A stretch of DNA of 53,595 bases, from NCBI GenBank assembly GCA_041605955.1, contig JBFIXI010000022.1, forward strand, positions 1 through 53,595, written 5' to 3'. Below are positions 40,237 through 49,217 of this stretch, in pieces. Within the stretch, counting starts at the first letter, position 1; every line of letters starts with the position of its first letter. The stretch comes from JAHEJX01 sp041605955. Its GTDB lineage: Bacteria; Actinomycetota; Acidimicrobiia; Spongiisociales; UBA5794. The notes below the pieces were generated by a model. That model ran no database searches, had not been told where the DNA came from, and worked only from the letters and a program-made list of their open reading frames with translations. The position numbers were made by a program, and so were the translations under genes.

Positions 40237-40242
40237 TACGAT
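40237..40242 (+). promoter_or_regulatory. -10 hexamer TACGAT for leaderless mfd
   Basis: TACGAT ends 9 nt before the GTG at 40252. Confidence 0.4.
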
Positions 40243-40251
40243 GCCGCCGCA

Positions 40252-43200
40252 GTGCCTGCTCCTCTTGCCAAGCTCCTCGATCGATTCACCCCGGACCACG
40301 AACCGGAGATGCCCGGTCACTTCGTGGTGCCGGCTTCGCTACGCGCCTTCTTCCTGGCGGGCGTGCAACAGCACGCGCCCGATCCGATTCTGGCGGTGGT
40401 CCCCGGCGAACGAGAGTCCGAAGAGCTCGTCGGCGATCTGAGTCTGTTTACCACTGAAGTGGTTTTGATCCCCGCTTGGGAGACGCTGCCTTTCGAACAC
40501 GTGTCGCCGAACATGGTCACGATGGCCGGTCGGGCACGCGCTCGCCACCGCTTGACTGGGGGAAGCGACACCATCGTTGTCGGATCGGTGAGAGCGGTTA
40601 CGCAGCGACTGAGCCCGTCTCCGGTGGCCCCGGTGATGCTGCGTACGGGCGAGGCCCCCGATTTCGACGGAGTCGTCGCGGCGCTGGCCGGATCCGGGTA
40701 TCAGCGAACCGATCGTGTCGAATCACGCGGCGAGTTCGCCGTGCGGGGCGGGATCATCGACGTCTTTCCCGCCCACGCTTACGAGCCCGTCCGTATTGAG
40801 TTCTGGGGCGACGAGATCGACGACATCCGCACCTTCGCAATCGTCACCCAGCGCGCCGCCGACAGCATCGAGCAAGTAGCCATTTACCCGGCCCGGGAAG
40901 TGCGGATCGACGACGACATGGCGGAACGGGCCGCCAAGCTGGCGACGACCGAATTGTGGGCGGCCGAGACCTGGGACCGCATCGCCGCCCAGGTGATGTT
41001 TGCCGGCATCGAGTCGTGGTTGCCATGGCTGGCCGAACCGGCCACTCTCTTCGATGAGGCGGTCGCCCGGGGTGCAGCCGTCATCGTCTTCGACCCCGAC
41101 CGAGCTGCGGCCCGATCCGCCGACCTCGTGACCGAGGAGGCCGATCTGGCGGCGGCCCTGGCGCCAACATGGGGGACCGGGGCACCCGCGGCCGGCGCCC
41201 ATCCCGATCTCTATCTGCCTTGGGACCCTCCGGCGGACTCGCTCTTTGCTCCCCCGCAGCGGGCTGGTCCCGCCGATAGGGGCTTCGAGCTACGGGGCCT
41301 CGATGCCGCCCCCGGTAACGCAGAATCCGTCGCCGCCGGGCTGCGTCGCTTGTCAGGCTCGGGAATCGACCCGGTGGTGGCGCTCGACGGGACGGCGGCC
41401 GCCGCCCGAGTCGCCCGGCTGTTGGCCGAGGCCGGTCTGGGACTCGATGTGGTCGATCAGCTGACACACGTGCAAGCGGCCATCGTTCCCCACGGCATTC
41501 ACCACGGTTTTGTTGCCCCCGAGTTCCGCCTCGCCGTGCTGGGTGAGCAGGAGATCGCCGGGCGGCGCCGCTCCCACCGGGCCGGCCGCCCGCGCCGCGC
41601 CGGCACCGAGGACGAGTATCGGGACCTCCAACCCGGCGACTACGTGGTTCATCGCACCCACGGCATCGGTCGCTTCGATGGGCTCGTCCACCGCGAGATC
41701 GCCGGCGTGGAACGGGACTACCTACTGGTGTCGTACCGGGGCGACGACAAGCTGTACGTGCCGACCGATCAGCTCGCCGCCGTGCGTCGTTACACCGGTG
41801 GCGAGATCCCGCGTCTCTCCCGCATGGGTGGGAGCGACTGGGCCACCACCCGACAGACCGTGCGCCAGGCGGTAGCGGTGGTCGCCGAACAGGTGGTGGC
41901 GCTGTATCGGGAGCGGGCCGCCGCCACGGGCATCGTGTTCGACTCCGACACTCCGTGGCAGGCCGAGTTCGAGGGGGCCTTTCCGTATGAGGAGACGCCG
42001 GATCAGCTGAAGGCGATCGCCGACGTCAAGTCAGACATGGAATCGCCGGATCCGATGGACCGGCTCATCTTCGGCGACGTCGGTTTCGGTAAGACCGAAG
42101 TGGCGATCCGGGCGGCCTTCAAGGCGGTGCAGAGTGGCCACCAGGTGGCCGTGCTGGTGCCGACCACCCTGCTGGCTCAGCAGCATCACTCCACGTTCCA
42201 TGATCGTTTCGACCCGTATCCCATTCGTGTCGAGATGCTGAGCCGTTTCCTCACCTCCAAGCAGCAAAAGGCTGTGGTCGCTGGTCTACGCAGCGGGGAG
42301 GTCGACATCGTCATCGGCACCCATCGGCTGCTCTCCGACGATGTGTCCTTCGCCAAGCTCGGGTTGGTCATTGTCGACGAGGAGCAGCGGTTCGGGGTCG
42401 CCGCCAAGGACGCGTTGCGCCGCTTGCGCTCCTCGGTTGACGTCCTCACGCTGACGGCAACCCCGATTCCGCGCACTCTCGAGATGGCGCTCACCGGGAT
42501 TCGCGACGTCAGCCACATCCGAACGCCGCCGGAGGATCGCCATCCGATCCTCACCTACGTGGGCCCGTTCGACGCGCGGACTGTTTCGGCGGCCATCCGG
42601 CGCGAGATGCTGCGCGAGGGTCAGGTCTTCTACGTCCACAACCGGGTCGAGACGATCGACCTGGCGGTCGAGCAACTTCGCCATCTGGCTCCGGATGCCA
42701 AGTACGCCGTGGCCCACGGGAGGATGAGCGAGGGACAGCTCGAGCAGGTGATGTTCGATTTCTGGAACGGGGAGTACGACGTGTTGGTCGCCACCACGAT
42801 CATCGAGTCGGGTCTCGACTTGCCGCAGGTGAACACCCTCATCGTCGAGCGGGCGGATCGCCTCGGGCTGGCACAGCTGTACCAGCTGCGAGGGAGAGTC
42901 GGCCGCTCCAATCAGCGGGCGTACGCCTACCTGTTCCATCCGCCCCAGCAGTCGTTGAGCGAGGACGCCTATCGTCGCCTGGAGGCGATCGGCGAGTTCA
43001 GCAGCCTCGGATCCGGCTTCGACCTGGCGATGCGGGACCTCCAGATCCGCGGCGCCGGTTCGATCTTGTCCGAGATACAGGCCGGGCACATTGCCGCCGT
43101 CGGATTCGACATGTATGTCGAGCTGGTGGCCGACGCGGTGGGAGAGCTGCGGGGCCAACCGCCTGCCAAGGTCGAGACACCCGACATCCGGATCGATTTG

Positions 43201-43614
43201 CCGGTCGATGCGCATCTGCCGGAGGACTATGTCCCCCCGGGCTCGCAGCGGATCGAGGCTTACCGGCGCTTGGCGGACGCGTTGACCGCAGAAGCAATAG
43301 ACGACGTGGTCGACGAGTGGCGCGACCGGTATGGCGAGCTGCCGGAAGCGGCGGCGGCCCTGGTAGGCGTGGCTCGGCTGCGTGACGAGGCGCTGCGCAT
43401 CGGCCTCGCCGAGATGGTTGCCGTTCGCGATGAGGTCCGGCTCAGCCCGGTGACACTGTCGGCGTCCGAAGAAGTGAGGTTGCAGCGGCTCCAGCCGCAA
43501 GCCGTGGTACGGGGCGACATCATGTATATCCCCACTCCGGCGGAGCCTCTCATGGAGTCGCTATTTTCTTTTCTCCATAGAATGTGGCCACCGCCCACCG
43601 AAAGCACGTCATGA
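40252..43614 (+). CDS. mfd: Transcription-repair coupling factor Mfd
   Basis: The 1120-residue protein has the UvrB-like N-terminal module (VPGERESEELVGDLSLF; WETLPFEHVSPN; VRGGIIDVFPAH), the RNA-polymerase-interacting domain (LQPGDYVVHRTHGIGRFDG), and the RecG-like translocase: FGDVGFGKTEVAIRAAFKAV (Walker A), VIVDEEQRFGV (DEEQ box), LTATPIPRTLEMALTGIRD and IIESGLDLPQVNTLIVERAD (in parts). The TRCF C-terminal domain closes it. It removes stalled RNA polymerase and recruits UvrA. The GTG has a -10 box 9 nt upstream. Its stop overlaps the ATG of the PPIase gene (ATGA). Confidence 0.97.
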   Translation: MPAPLAKLLDRFTPDHEPEMPGHFVVPASLRAFFLAGVQQHAPDPILAVVPGERESEELVGDLSLFTTEVVLIPAWETLPFEHVSPNMVTMAGRARARHRLTGGSDTIVVGSVRAVTQRLSPSPVAPVMLRTGEAPDFDGVVAALAGSGYQRTDRVESRGEFAVRGGIIDVFPAHAYEPVRIEFWGDEIDDIRTFAIVTQRAADSIEQVAIYPAREVRIDDDMAERAAKLATTELWAAETWDRIAAQVMFAGIESWLPWLAEPATLFDEAVARGAAVIVFDPDRAAARSADLVTEEADLAAALAPTWGTGAPAAGAHPDLYLPWDPPADSLFAPPQRAGPADRGFELRGLDAAPGNAESVAAGLRRLSGSGIDPVVALDGTAAAARVARLLAEAGLGLDVVDQLTHVQAAIVPHGIHHGFVAPEFRLAVLGEQEIAGRRRSHRAGRPRRAGTEDEYRDLQPGDYVVHRTHGIGRFDGLVHREIAGVERDYLLVSYRGDDKLYVPTDQLAAVRRYTGGEIPRLSRMGGSDWATTRQTVRQAVAVVAEQVVALYRERAAATGIVFDSDTPWQAEFEGAFPYEETPDQLKAIADVKSDMESPDPMDRLIFGDVGFGKTEVAIRAAFKAVQSGHQVAVLVPTTLLAQQHHSTFHDRFDPYPIRVEMLSRFLTSKQQKAVVAGLRSGEVDIVIGTHRLLSDDVSFAKLGLVIVDEEQRFGVAAKDALRRLRSSVDVLTLTATPIPRTLEMALTGIRDVSHIRTPPEDRHPILTYVGPFDARTVSAAIRREMLREGQVFYVHNRVETIDLAVEQLRHLAPDAKYAVAHGRMSEGQLEQVMFDFWNGEYDVLVATTIIESGLDLPQVNTLIVERADRLGLAQLYQLRGRVGRSNQRAYAYLFHPPQQSLSEDAYRRLEAIGEFSSLGSGFDLAMRDLQIRGAGSILSEIQAGHIAAVGFDMYVELVADAVGELRGQPPAKVETPDIRIDLPVDAHLPEDYVPPGSQRIEAYRRLADALTAEAIDDVVDEWRDRYGELPEAAAALVGVARLRDEALRIGLAEMVAVRDEVRLSPVTLSASEEVRLQRLQPQAVVRGDIMYIPTPAEPLMESLFSFLHRMWPPPTESTS

Positions 43615-44522
43615 GGTTTCGTATCGCTTCGCTCGCGGTCGTTGCCGCCCTCGTCGCCGTTGCGTGCGGCGACACGAGCCAGGTGGTGGCCACGGTCGAC
43701 GGTGACGACATCACCGCCCATTACATGGCATCCCTGCGCGAGAGCTACGGCCAAACCATCAACGTCAACACGGAGGAGTTCCGCAACGAGCTGAGCCAGA
43801 ACATCATTCGACTCGCGATTGTCCACCAGGCGGAGGAGCAGTTCGGCATCACGGTCACGGATGAGGAGATCGCCTCCCGTATCACCGACCCGCCGCTGCG
43901 GTGGCGGGCCCTGTTCGCCGAGCTGGAGGCGGATACCGATACGACCGCTGCCTTCGCCGAGTCCCAGGCGCAGCTATCGATTCTGCGCGACCGGGTGACC
44001 GCCGAGCTGATCCGAGGAGAAGCGGGTTACATCCAGAGTGTGTTGGACGATTCGCCGCAGGAGTTGACGGCCGGCTGTGTGCGCCACGTCCTCGTCGGTT
44101 CCCAGCTCGAAGCCGAGGCGGTGATCCAGCGGATCGAAACCGGCGAGGACTTCGCGACAGTGGCGGCCGATGTCACCTTGGACACCGCGTCCGGCGGGGA
44201 TGTCATCGGCGGATGTCCGGTCGGATTCGGTGGGTTCGTGCCGGAGTTTGCCGCCGCGGCGGCGACGGCCCCCCTCAATCAGCCCGTTGGTCCGGTGCAA
44301 ACCCAGTTCGGGTTCCACGTGATCCGGGTCGAAGAGCGGATCGGCCCACCGACGCTCGAGGAGCTCCAAGCCGATCCGGTGCGCTACCTCCCCGGTGCGA
44401 CGTTGAGCGGATTCTTCACGCCGTGGTTCAACGAGGCGGTCCGGGAGTCGGACATATCGGTCGCCACCGCAGTGGGGCGCTGGTCGCCGACAGGCGTCGG
44501 AATCCTCCCGCCGGGCCAATGA
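43611..44522 (+). CDS. SurA/PrsA-like peptidylprolyl isomerase lipoprotein
   Basis: The 303-residue lipoprotein has a signal ending LVAVAC (Cys19). A SurA-like helical N-domain (VVATVDGDDITAHYM; EEFRNELSQNIIRLAIVHQAEEQFG) precedes a parvulin domain: CVRHVLVGSQLEAEAVIQRIETGEDFATVA, GGDVIGGCPVG, FVPEFAAAAATAPLNQPVGPVQTQFGFHVIRVEER (in parts). It should fold or escort exported proteins on the outer face of the membrane. It is translationally coupled to mfd and mazG, a known actinobacterial order. Confidence 0.9.
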   Translation: MRFRIASLAVVAALVAVACGDTSQVVATVDGDDITAHYMASLRESYGQTINVNTEEFRNELSQNIIRLAIVHQAEEQFGITVTDEEIASRITDPPLRWRALFAELEADTDTTAAFAESQAQLSILRDRVTAELIRGEAGYIQSVLDDSPQELTAGCVRHVLVGSQLEAEAVIQRIETGEDFATVAADVTLDTASGGDVIGGCPVGFGGFVPEFAAAAATAPLNQPVGPVQTQFGFHVIRVEERIGPPTLEELQADPVRYLPGATLSGFFTPWFNEAVRESDISVATAVGRWSPTGVGILPPGQ

Positions 44523-45964
44523 CGATCACGATCGTCGGTCTCGGGCCGGCCGGGCTCGAACGGGTCGGCTCGGTGGCTGCCGCCGTTCTCTCCGACCCCG
44601 AGGCACAGATCGTGCTGCGTACGCGCCACCACCCGGCGGCCGCAGAGCTCGCCAGCCGGCAGGAGGTCATCACTTGTGATGACCTCTACGAGACGGCGAC
44701 CGACTTCGACAGCCTGTACACGGCTATCGCCGAGCGGGTCTGCGCGATCGACCGAGACGTGGTGTACGCAGTGCCCGGGAGCGTCCATGTGGGGGAGCGG
44801 GCGGTTCCGCTGATTCGCCGCTTGGCCGCCGCCCGGGGGCGAGCCGTGACCATGCACCCCGGCGAGAGCTTCCTCGAGCTGGCGTTGGCGAGGACCGGCA
44901 TCGACCCCATTGTCGATGGCCTCCAGGTGCTCGATGCCCGCGATTTGCCTGACCCGATGCCAATGCACCTGCCGACGCTCTTCACGCAGCTCGACACGCC
45001 GGGAACCGCAGCCGATGTGTCCGACCAGCTGGGGAGGGTGCTGCCGCACGACACGCCCTTGGTCGTCCTAGCCAATCTGGGATCGCCCGATGAGGCCGTC
45101 ACGCCTGCCACTGTGGGGAGCTTGGCGACGGTGCCGACCGGTCCCCGGACCACCGTCTTCATGGAGGCCCAGAGCGTGGGATGGATCGGCTTGGTGCGTA
45201 CCAACCGAACCTTGCGTGCCCGCTGTCCGTGGGACCGCAAGCAGACCCACCACAGCCTGCTGCGCCATCTGATCGAAGAAGCCTATGAGACGATCGACGC
45301 CATCCGTCGTCTCCCGGCCGGTGCCCCCGGTGGGGACGCCGATTTCGGAGCTTACGCAGGCGTCGAGGAAGAGCTGGGCGATCTGCTGCTCCAGGTTGTC
45401 TTCCACGCCACCATGGCCGCAGAAGCGGGGGCGTTCGACGTGGAGGAGGTCGCCGAAGGGATCCGACGAAAGCTGGTCAGTCGCCACCCCCATGTCTTCG
45501 GCGATCTCGAGCTGAGCAGTGCCGCCGCCGTCGAGGCGAACTGGGAGCGCCTCAAGGCGGAAGAGAAGCAGCGCCGGTCGCCGATGGACGACGTGCCAAG
45601 CTCGTTGCCGGGATTGGCGCGCGCCGAAAAGATCCAGCGCCGGGCGGCAGCCGTGGGGTTCGACTGGCTCGAGGTTCCGCCGGTGGTAGCCAAGCTCCAG
45701 GAAGAGGTCGGCGAGCTGGCCGGAGCCGTCGGTGACGAGCACCACGAGGAGATCGAGCTCGGCGATGTCCTCTTTGCCGCCGTCAACGTCGCCCGCCACA
45801 TCGGAATCGACCCGGAGCTGGCGCTGCGCGCCTCGACGGCTCGGTTCGAAGCCAGGTTTCGCTGGATGGAGGCCAACTCCGACGGCCGGCCACTGGACGA
45901 GATGGGTCTCGGAGAGCTCGATGCGCTCTGGGAGCGAGCCAAAGCGGCAGACAGCGGTGCTTGA
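44519..45964 (+). CDS. mazG: YabN-like fusion: TP-methylase-like domain plus MazG
   Basis: The 481-residue protein joins an N-terminal tetrapyrrole-methylase-like domain (ITIVGLGPAGLERVGSVA; VVYAVPGSVHVGERAVPLI; VTMHPGESFLELALA) to two MazG-type units: LRARCPWDRKQTHHSLLRHLIEEAYETIDAI with VEEELGDLLLQVVFHATMAAEAG, and later VAKLQEEVGELAGAV with EIELGDVLFAAVNVARHIG (in parts). MazG hydrolyses non-canonical or excess NTPs. The fusion matches Bacillus YabN. The ATG overlaps the PPIase stop (ATGA). Confidence 0.92.
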   Translation: MTITIVGLGPAGLERVGSVAAAVLSDPEAQIVLRTRHHPAAAELASRQEVITCDDLYETATDFDSLYTAIAERVCAIDRDVVYAVPGSVHVGERAVPLIRRLAAARGRAVTMHPGESFLELALARTGIDPIVDGLQVLDARDLPDPMPMHLPTLFTQLDTPGTAADVSDQLGRVLPHDTPLVVLANLGSPDEAVTPATVGSLATVPTGPRTTVFMEAQSVGWIGLVRTNRTLRARCPWDRKQTHHSLLRHLIEEAYETIDAIRRLPAGAPGGDADFGAYAGVEEELGDLLLQVVFHATMAAEAGAFDVEEVAEGIRRKLVSRHPHVFGDLELSSAAAVEANWERLKAEEKQRRSPMDDVPSSLPGLARAEKIQRRAAAVGFDWLEVPPVVAKLQEEVGELAGAVGDEHHEEIELGDVLFAAVNVARHIGIDPELALRASTARFEARFRWMEANSDGRPLDEMGLGELDALWERAKAADSGA

Positions 45965-46072
45965 ATGTGGGCCTCGGCAGGAGACCAGGTTGCGGGCAGA
46001 TGACAGGCGGCACTCGATCCATTGATCGAGGGGACCGCCGTCGATTGGGCTAGCCGATATTGACGGCCGTGA

Positions 46073-46078
46073 TAGATT
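46073..46078 (+). promoter_or_regulatory. Extended -10 (TGATAGATT) for eno
   Basis: TAGATT at 46073-46078 is preceded by TGA one nt away, an extended -10 pattern. It lies 22 nt before the eno GTG, leaving room for a short leader with AAAGGG. Confidence 0.4.
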
Positions 46079-46100
46079 GCGCCGACAGAAAGGGCCCGCA

Positions 46101-47381
46101 GTGACCTCGATCAGCAAGGTTTGGGCCCGCCCAGTCCTCGACTCCCGGGGCAACCCCACGGTTGAGGCCGAGGTCCACCTCGCTGGTGGTGGATTCGGTC
46201 GAGCCCTCGTGCCCTCGGGAGCGTCGACAGGGGCGCTCGAGGCCAGCGAGCTTCGTGACGGCGGCGACCGCTTCGGCGGCAAAGGAGTGGCGCGGGCTGT
46301 CACCAACGTCAAAGACACGATCGCGCCGGCGTTGCTCGGTCTCGACGCAACCCGCCAGGAGCAGGTCGACCAGGTCATGATCGACCTCGACGGCACGCCC
46401 AACAAGGCGAACTTGGGGGCGAATGCGATCTTGGCAGTTTCGATGGCGTGTGCTCGCGCCGCGGCCGGCGCGCTGAACATCCCGCTGTATCGCTACTTGG
46501 GCGGCACCGCGGCCCGAGTGCTTCCTGTGCCCTGCCTGAACGTCCTCAACGGTGGAGCCCACGCCGCCAACTCGCTCGATGTCCAGGAGTTCATGCTGGT
46601 GCCCGGAGGCTTTCCCTCGTATTCCGAGGCGCTGCGTGCCGGTGTCGAGATCTATCACGCCCTGAAGAAGGTGCTGGCCGGCCGCGGCCTGACGACCAAC
46701 GTGGGCGACGAGGGGGGATTCGCTCCCAATCTGCCCGCCGACCGGGTGGCGCTCGAACTGCTTTCGGATGCAGTCGAGGCAACCGGCTACCAGCTCGGCG
46801 GCGAGGTGGCTTTTGCCCTCGATGTGGCCGCCTCCGAGCTGCATCGGGCTGGTCGGTACGAGCTGGACGGGGGGCAGCTCACCGCCGACGAGATGGCCGA
46901 GTACCTGGCCGGTTTGGCCGATGAGTTCCCACTCGTGTCGATCGAAGATGGCCTCGACGAGAAGGACTGGGACGGATGGAAGACGCTGACCGATCGCCTC
47001 GGTTCCCGGCTGCAACTGGTGGGCGACGATCTGTTCGTGACAAACGAGGAGCTGCTGAGTCGGGGGATCGCCGGCGGCGTGGCCAATGCCATCCTGATCA
47101 AAGTGAACCAGATCGGATCGTTGTCCGAGACTTTGCACACCATGCAGCTGGCGCAGCGGAGCAGCTACGGCCTGATGGTTTCGCACCGCTCGGGGGAGAC
47201 GGAGGACGCCTTCATCGCGCACCTCGCCGTCGCCACCAATGCGGGGCAGATCAAATCGGGGGCTCCGGCACGCGGCGAGCGCACCGCCAAGTACAACCAG
47301 CTCCTGCGGATCGAGGAGCATCTCGGATCGGACGCCAGATACGCGGGCTGGAGCGCATTCCCCAGGGCGCCCCATGGCTAA
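46101..47381 (+). CDS. eno: Enolase
   Basis: The 426-residue protein starts at GTG after AGAAAGGG. Motifs are WARPVLDSRGNPTVEAEVHL, VPSGASTGALEASELRDGG, NGGAHAANSLDVQEFMLVP, TTNVGDEGGFAPNL, ALDVAASEL, SIEDGLDEKDWDGWK and the signature ILIKVNQIGSLSET, followed by MVSHRSGETED and IKSGAPARGERTAKYNQLLRIE (in parts). It interconverts 2-phosphoglycerate and phosphoenolpyruvate. Its stop lies inside the start of the ftsB-like gene. The eno-ftsB-DUF501-ppx order is classic for actinobacteria. Confidence 0.98.
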   Translation: MTSISKVWARPVLDSRGNPTVEAEVHLAGGGFGRALVPSGASTGALEASELRDGGDRFGGKGVARAVTNVKDTIAPALLGLDATRQEQVDQVMIDLDGTPNKANLGANAILAVSMACARAAAGALNIPLYRYLGGTAARVLPVPCLNVLNGGAHAANSLDVQEFMLVPGGFPSYSEALRAGVEIYHALKKVLAGRGLTTNVGDEGGFAPNLPADRVALELLSDAVEATGYQLGGEVAFALDVAASELHRAGRYELDGGQLTADEMAEYLAGLADEFPLVSIEDGLDEKDWDGWKTLTDRLGSRLQLVGDDLFVTNEELLSRGIAGGVANAILIKVNQIGSLSETLHTMQLAQRSSYGLMVSHRSGETEDAFIAHLAVATNAGQIKSGAPARGERTAKYNQLLRIEEHLGSDARYAGWSAFPRAPHG

Positions 47382-47778
47382 CAGGCGCGACAAGGCCGGC
47401 GTGGCCCACAGCCCGTTGATTGCCGTGGTGTTGATTGCCGCCCTAGCCGTCACCCTGGCGGGCATCTTCCCGTTCCGCCAGATCCTGGCCCAGAATCGCC
47501 AGGTGGAGAACACTCAGGCCAAGCTCGATGCGTTGCGGGCCGAGAACGCCGCATTGGAAGCGCAGATCACGGCACTCAACACCGACGTTGAGCTGGAGCG
47601 GTTGGCCCGCGAGCAGCTTGGAATGGTGAATCCAGGTGAGACCGGGGTCACGGTCGAATCACCGCCCGGCACGGAGCTGCCGCCGCTCGAGGATCCGGCG
47701 AGCACCTTCGACGATCGCAAGCTATTCCAGAAGGTCTGGGACTTCTTGACCGGCCGCGACCTAGAGCCCGATGGATGA
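47374..47778 (+). CDS. FtsB/DivIC-family cell division protein
   Basis: The 134-residue protein has a basic N-terminus, one transmembrane helix (PLIAVVLIAALAVTLAGIF) and an extracellular coiled coil (NRQVENTQAKLDALRAENAALEAQITALNTDVELERLAREQLGMVNPGET in parts), the pattern of FtsB/DivIC. It should join FtsL and FtsQ at the division site. The ATG overlaps the eno stop by 8 nt, and its stop overlaps the next ATG. Confidence 0.9.
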   Translation: MANRRDKAGVAHSPLIAVVLIAALAVTLAGIFPFRQILAQNRQVENTQAKLDALRAENAALEAQITALNTDVELERLAREQLGMVNPGETGVTVESPPGTELPPLEDPASTFDDRKLFQKVWDFLTGRDLEPDG

Positions 47779-48298
47779 CCGGGCCGTCGTCGCCGCCCAG
47801 CTAGAGCGCCAGCCGCGTAGCCCGGTCGATGTGCGCCGCCGCTGCCACCTGGGGTTACCCGTGGTGATCGGAGTGCCCCCGCATCTCGACGACGGCACTC
47901 CGTTTCCGACGCGCTATTGGCTCACCTGTCCCCTCGCGGTGCGCCGGATCGGGCGCATAGAGTCCGGCGGCGGAGTCAAGGCCGCTGCGGCCCGTCTCGA
48001 GACAGACCCGGAAGCGGCGGCTCGTCACGAAGCGGCGATGGAGCGGTATGCGGCCGAGCGCGACGGCCTGATCGACGAGTCTCGCGACCTGCCGCGTCCC
48101 ACCGGGGGCGTGGGCGGAGCCGGCGCAGGCGTCAAGTGCCTGCACGCCCATTACGCCGACTACGCCGCCGGTAACGACAACGTCGTTGGGGAATGGACGG
48201 CCGCCGAGATCGAGCCGTTGAACTGCACAGTGGGCTGCGTCGCCGCGGTGGAAGGCGAGATCACGATCAACCCGGACTGGAGAGAGCCGGCCCGATGA
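47771..48298 (+). CDS. DUF501-family protein
   Basis: The 175-residue protein begins MDDRAVVAAQLERQPRSPVD and contains HLGLPVVIGVPPHLDDGTPFPTRYWLTCP and GVGGAGAGVKCLHAHYADYAAGNDNVVG (in parts), the conserved DUF501 blocks with Cys and His residues (LTCP, KCLHAH, NCTVGC). The family has no established function but nearly always lies between ftsB and ppx in actinobacteria. The Cys/His spacing could bind a metal; this is my inference. Confidence 0.88.
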   Translation: MDDRAVVAAQLERQPRSPVDVRRRCHLGLPVVIGVPPHLDDGTPFPTRYWLTCPLAVRRIGRIESGGGVKAAAARLETDPEAAARHEAAMERYAAERDGLIDESRDLPRPTGGVGGAGAGVKCLHAHYADYAAGNDNVVGEWTAAEIEPLNCTVGCVAAVEGEITINPDWREPAR

Positions 48299-49215
48299 GA
48301 GTGGGTGTCATCGACATCGGCACCAACTCGGTCCGGCTCCTGGTTGCCGACGTGGCGAATGGGGGACTGGCCGAAATCGCCCGTGTGGAGACGGTCACCC
48401 GACTTGGTCAGGGCGTCGAACTCACTGGTGTCCTGGCTGAGGAGGCGATGGGGCGCACGCTTGCCGTGCTGGGCAGCTATCGGCGGATGCTTGACTCGCA
48501 CGGCGCTCAGCGCCGGCGAGCGATCGCAACGTCGGCATGTCGGGATGCCGGCAACGCTGCTCGTTTTCTACGGGAGGCCGAGTCCGCTGCGGCAACACTC
48601 CCCGAGATCATCGGGGGCGATGAGGAAGCCCGCCTGGCGTTCCGCGGCGCCACCCACGGCGTCCCGGCGTCCGGCACGACCCTCATCATCGACGTCGGCG
48701 GCGGAAGCACCGAGTTCGTCGCCGGCGTGGCTACGCCGGTGGCAGCACCGGCGTACTGGAGCAGCGTCGACATCGGCTCCGTTCGCCTCACCGAGCGGAG
48801 CCTAGGGGCCCAGCCGGTGTCCGCCGGCGACCTGGCCACCGCCCGGGCTCACGTCGATGCGATGCTGGCGTCACAGCCGTCGCTCCCCCCGGTCGAGCGA
48901 ACGGTCGGCGTGGCCGGCACGTTCACCAGTCTCGCCGCGATTCACCTCGGCCTGGCTGCGTACGAACGCGAACGGGTCGATGGGGCGATCCTGGCCCGCT
49001 CCGATCTCGGTGCGCTGGCAGACCGGCTGGCCGCCCTGCCGCTCGAGTCGCTGGAGGCGATCCCGGCGTTGGACCCGGCGCGGGCGCCGGTGATTGTCGG
49101 CGGCGCCATCGTTGCGGAGCGGGCGCTGGCCGTCACCGGCATGCCGAGCGTGACTGTCTCCGTGAGTGACATCCTCGACGGCGTTGCGTTGTCGCTCGGC
49201 GAGAGCGCCGACTGA
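48295..49215 (+). CDS. Ppx/GppA-family exopolyphosphatase
   Basis: The 306-residue ASKHA-fold protein has VGVIDIGTNSVRLLVADV (phosphate 1), IATSACRDAGNAARFL, the catalytic Glu region EIIGGDEEARLAFRGA, and IIDVGGGSTEFVAGV (phosphate 2), then DIGSVRLTE and VGVAGTFTSLAAI. It hydrolyses polyphosphate or pppGpp; the short length without a C-terminal HD domain is usual for actinobacterial Ppx. ATG overlaps the DUF501 stop (ATGA). It converges on the EF-G-like gene with 2 nt between stops. Confidence 0.92.
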   Translation: MRVGVIDIGTNSVRLLVADVANGGLAEIARVETVTRLGQGVELTGVLAEEAMGRTLAVLGSYRRMLDSHGAQRRRAIATSACRDAGNAARFLREAESAAATLPEIIGGDEEARLAFRGATHGVPASGTTLIIDVGGGSTEFVAGVATPVAAPAYWSSVDIGSVRLTERSLGAQPVSAGDLATARAHVDAMLASQPSLPPVERTVGVAGTFTSLAAIHLGLAAYERERVDGAILARSDLGALADRLAALPLESLEAIPALDPARAPVIVGGAIVAERALAVTGMPSVTVSVSDILDGVALSLGESAD

Positions 49216-49217
49216 CC

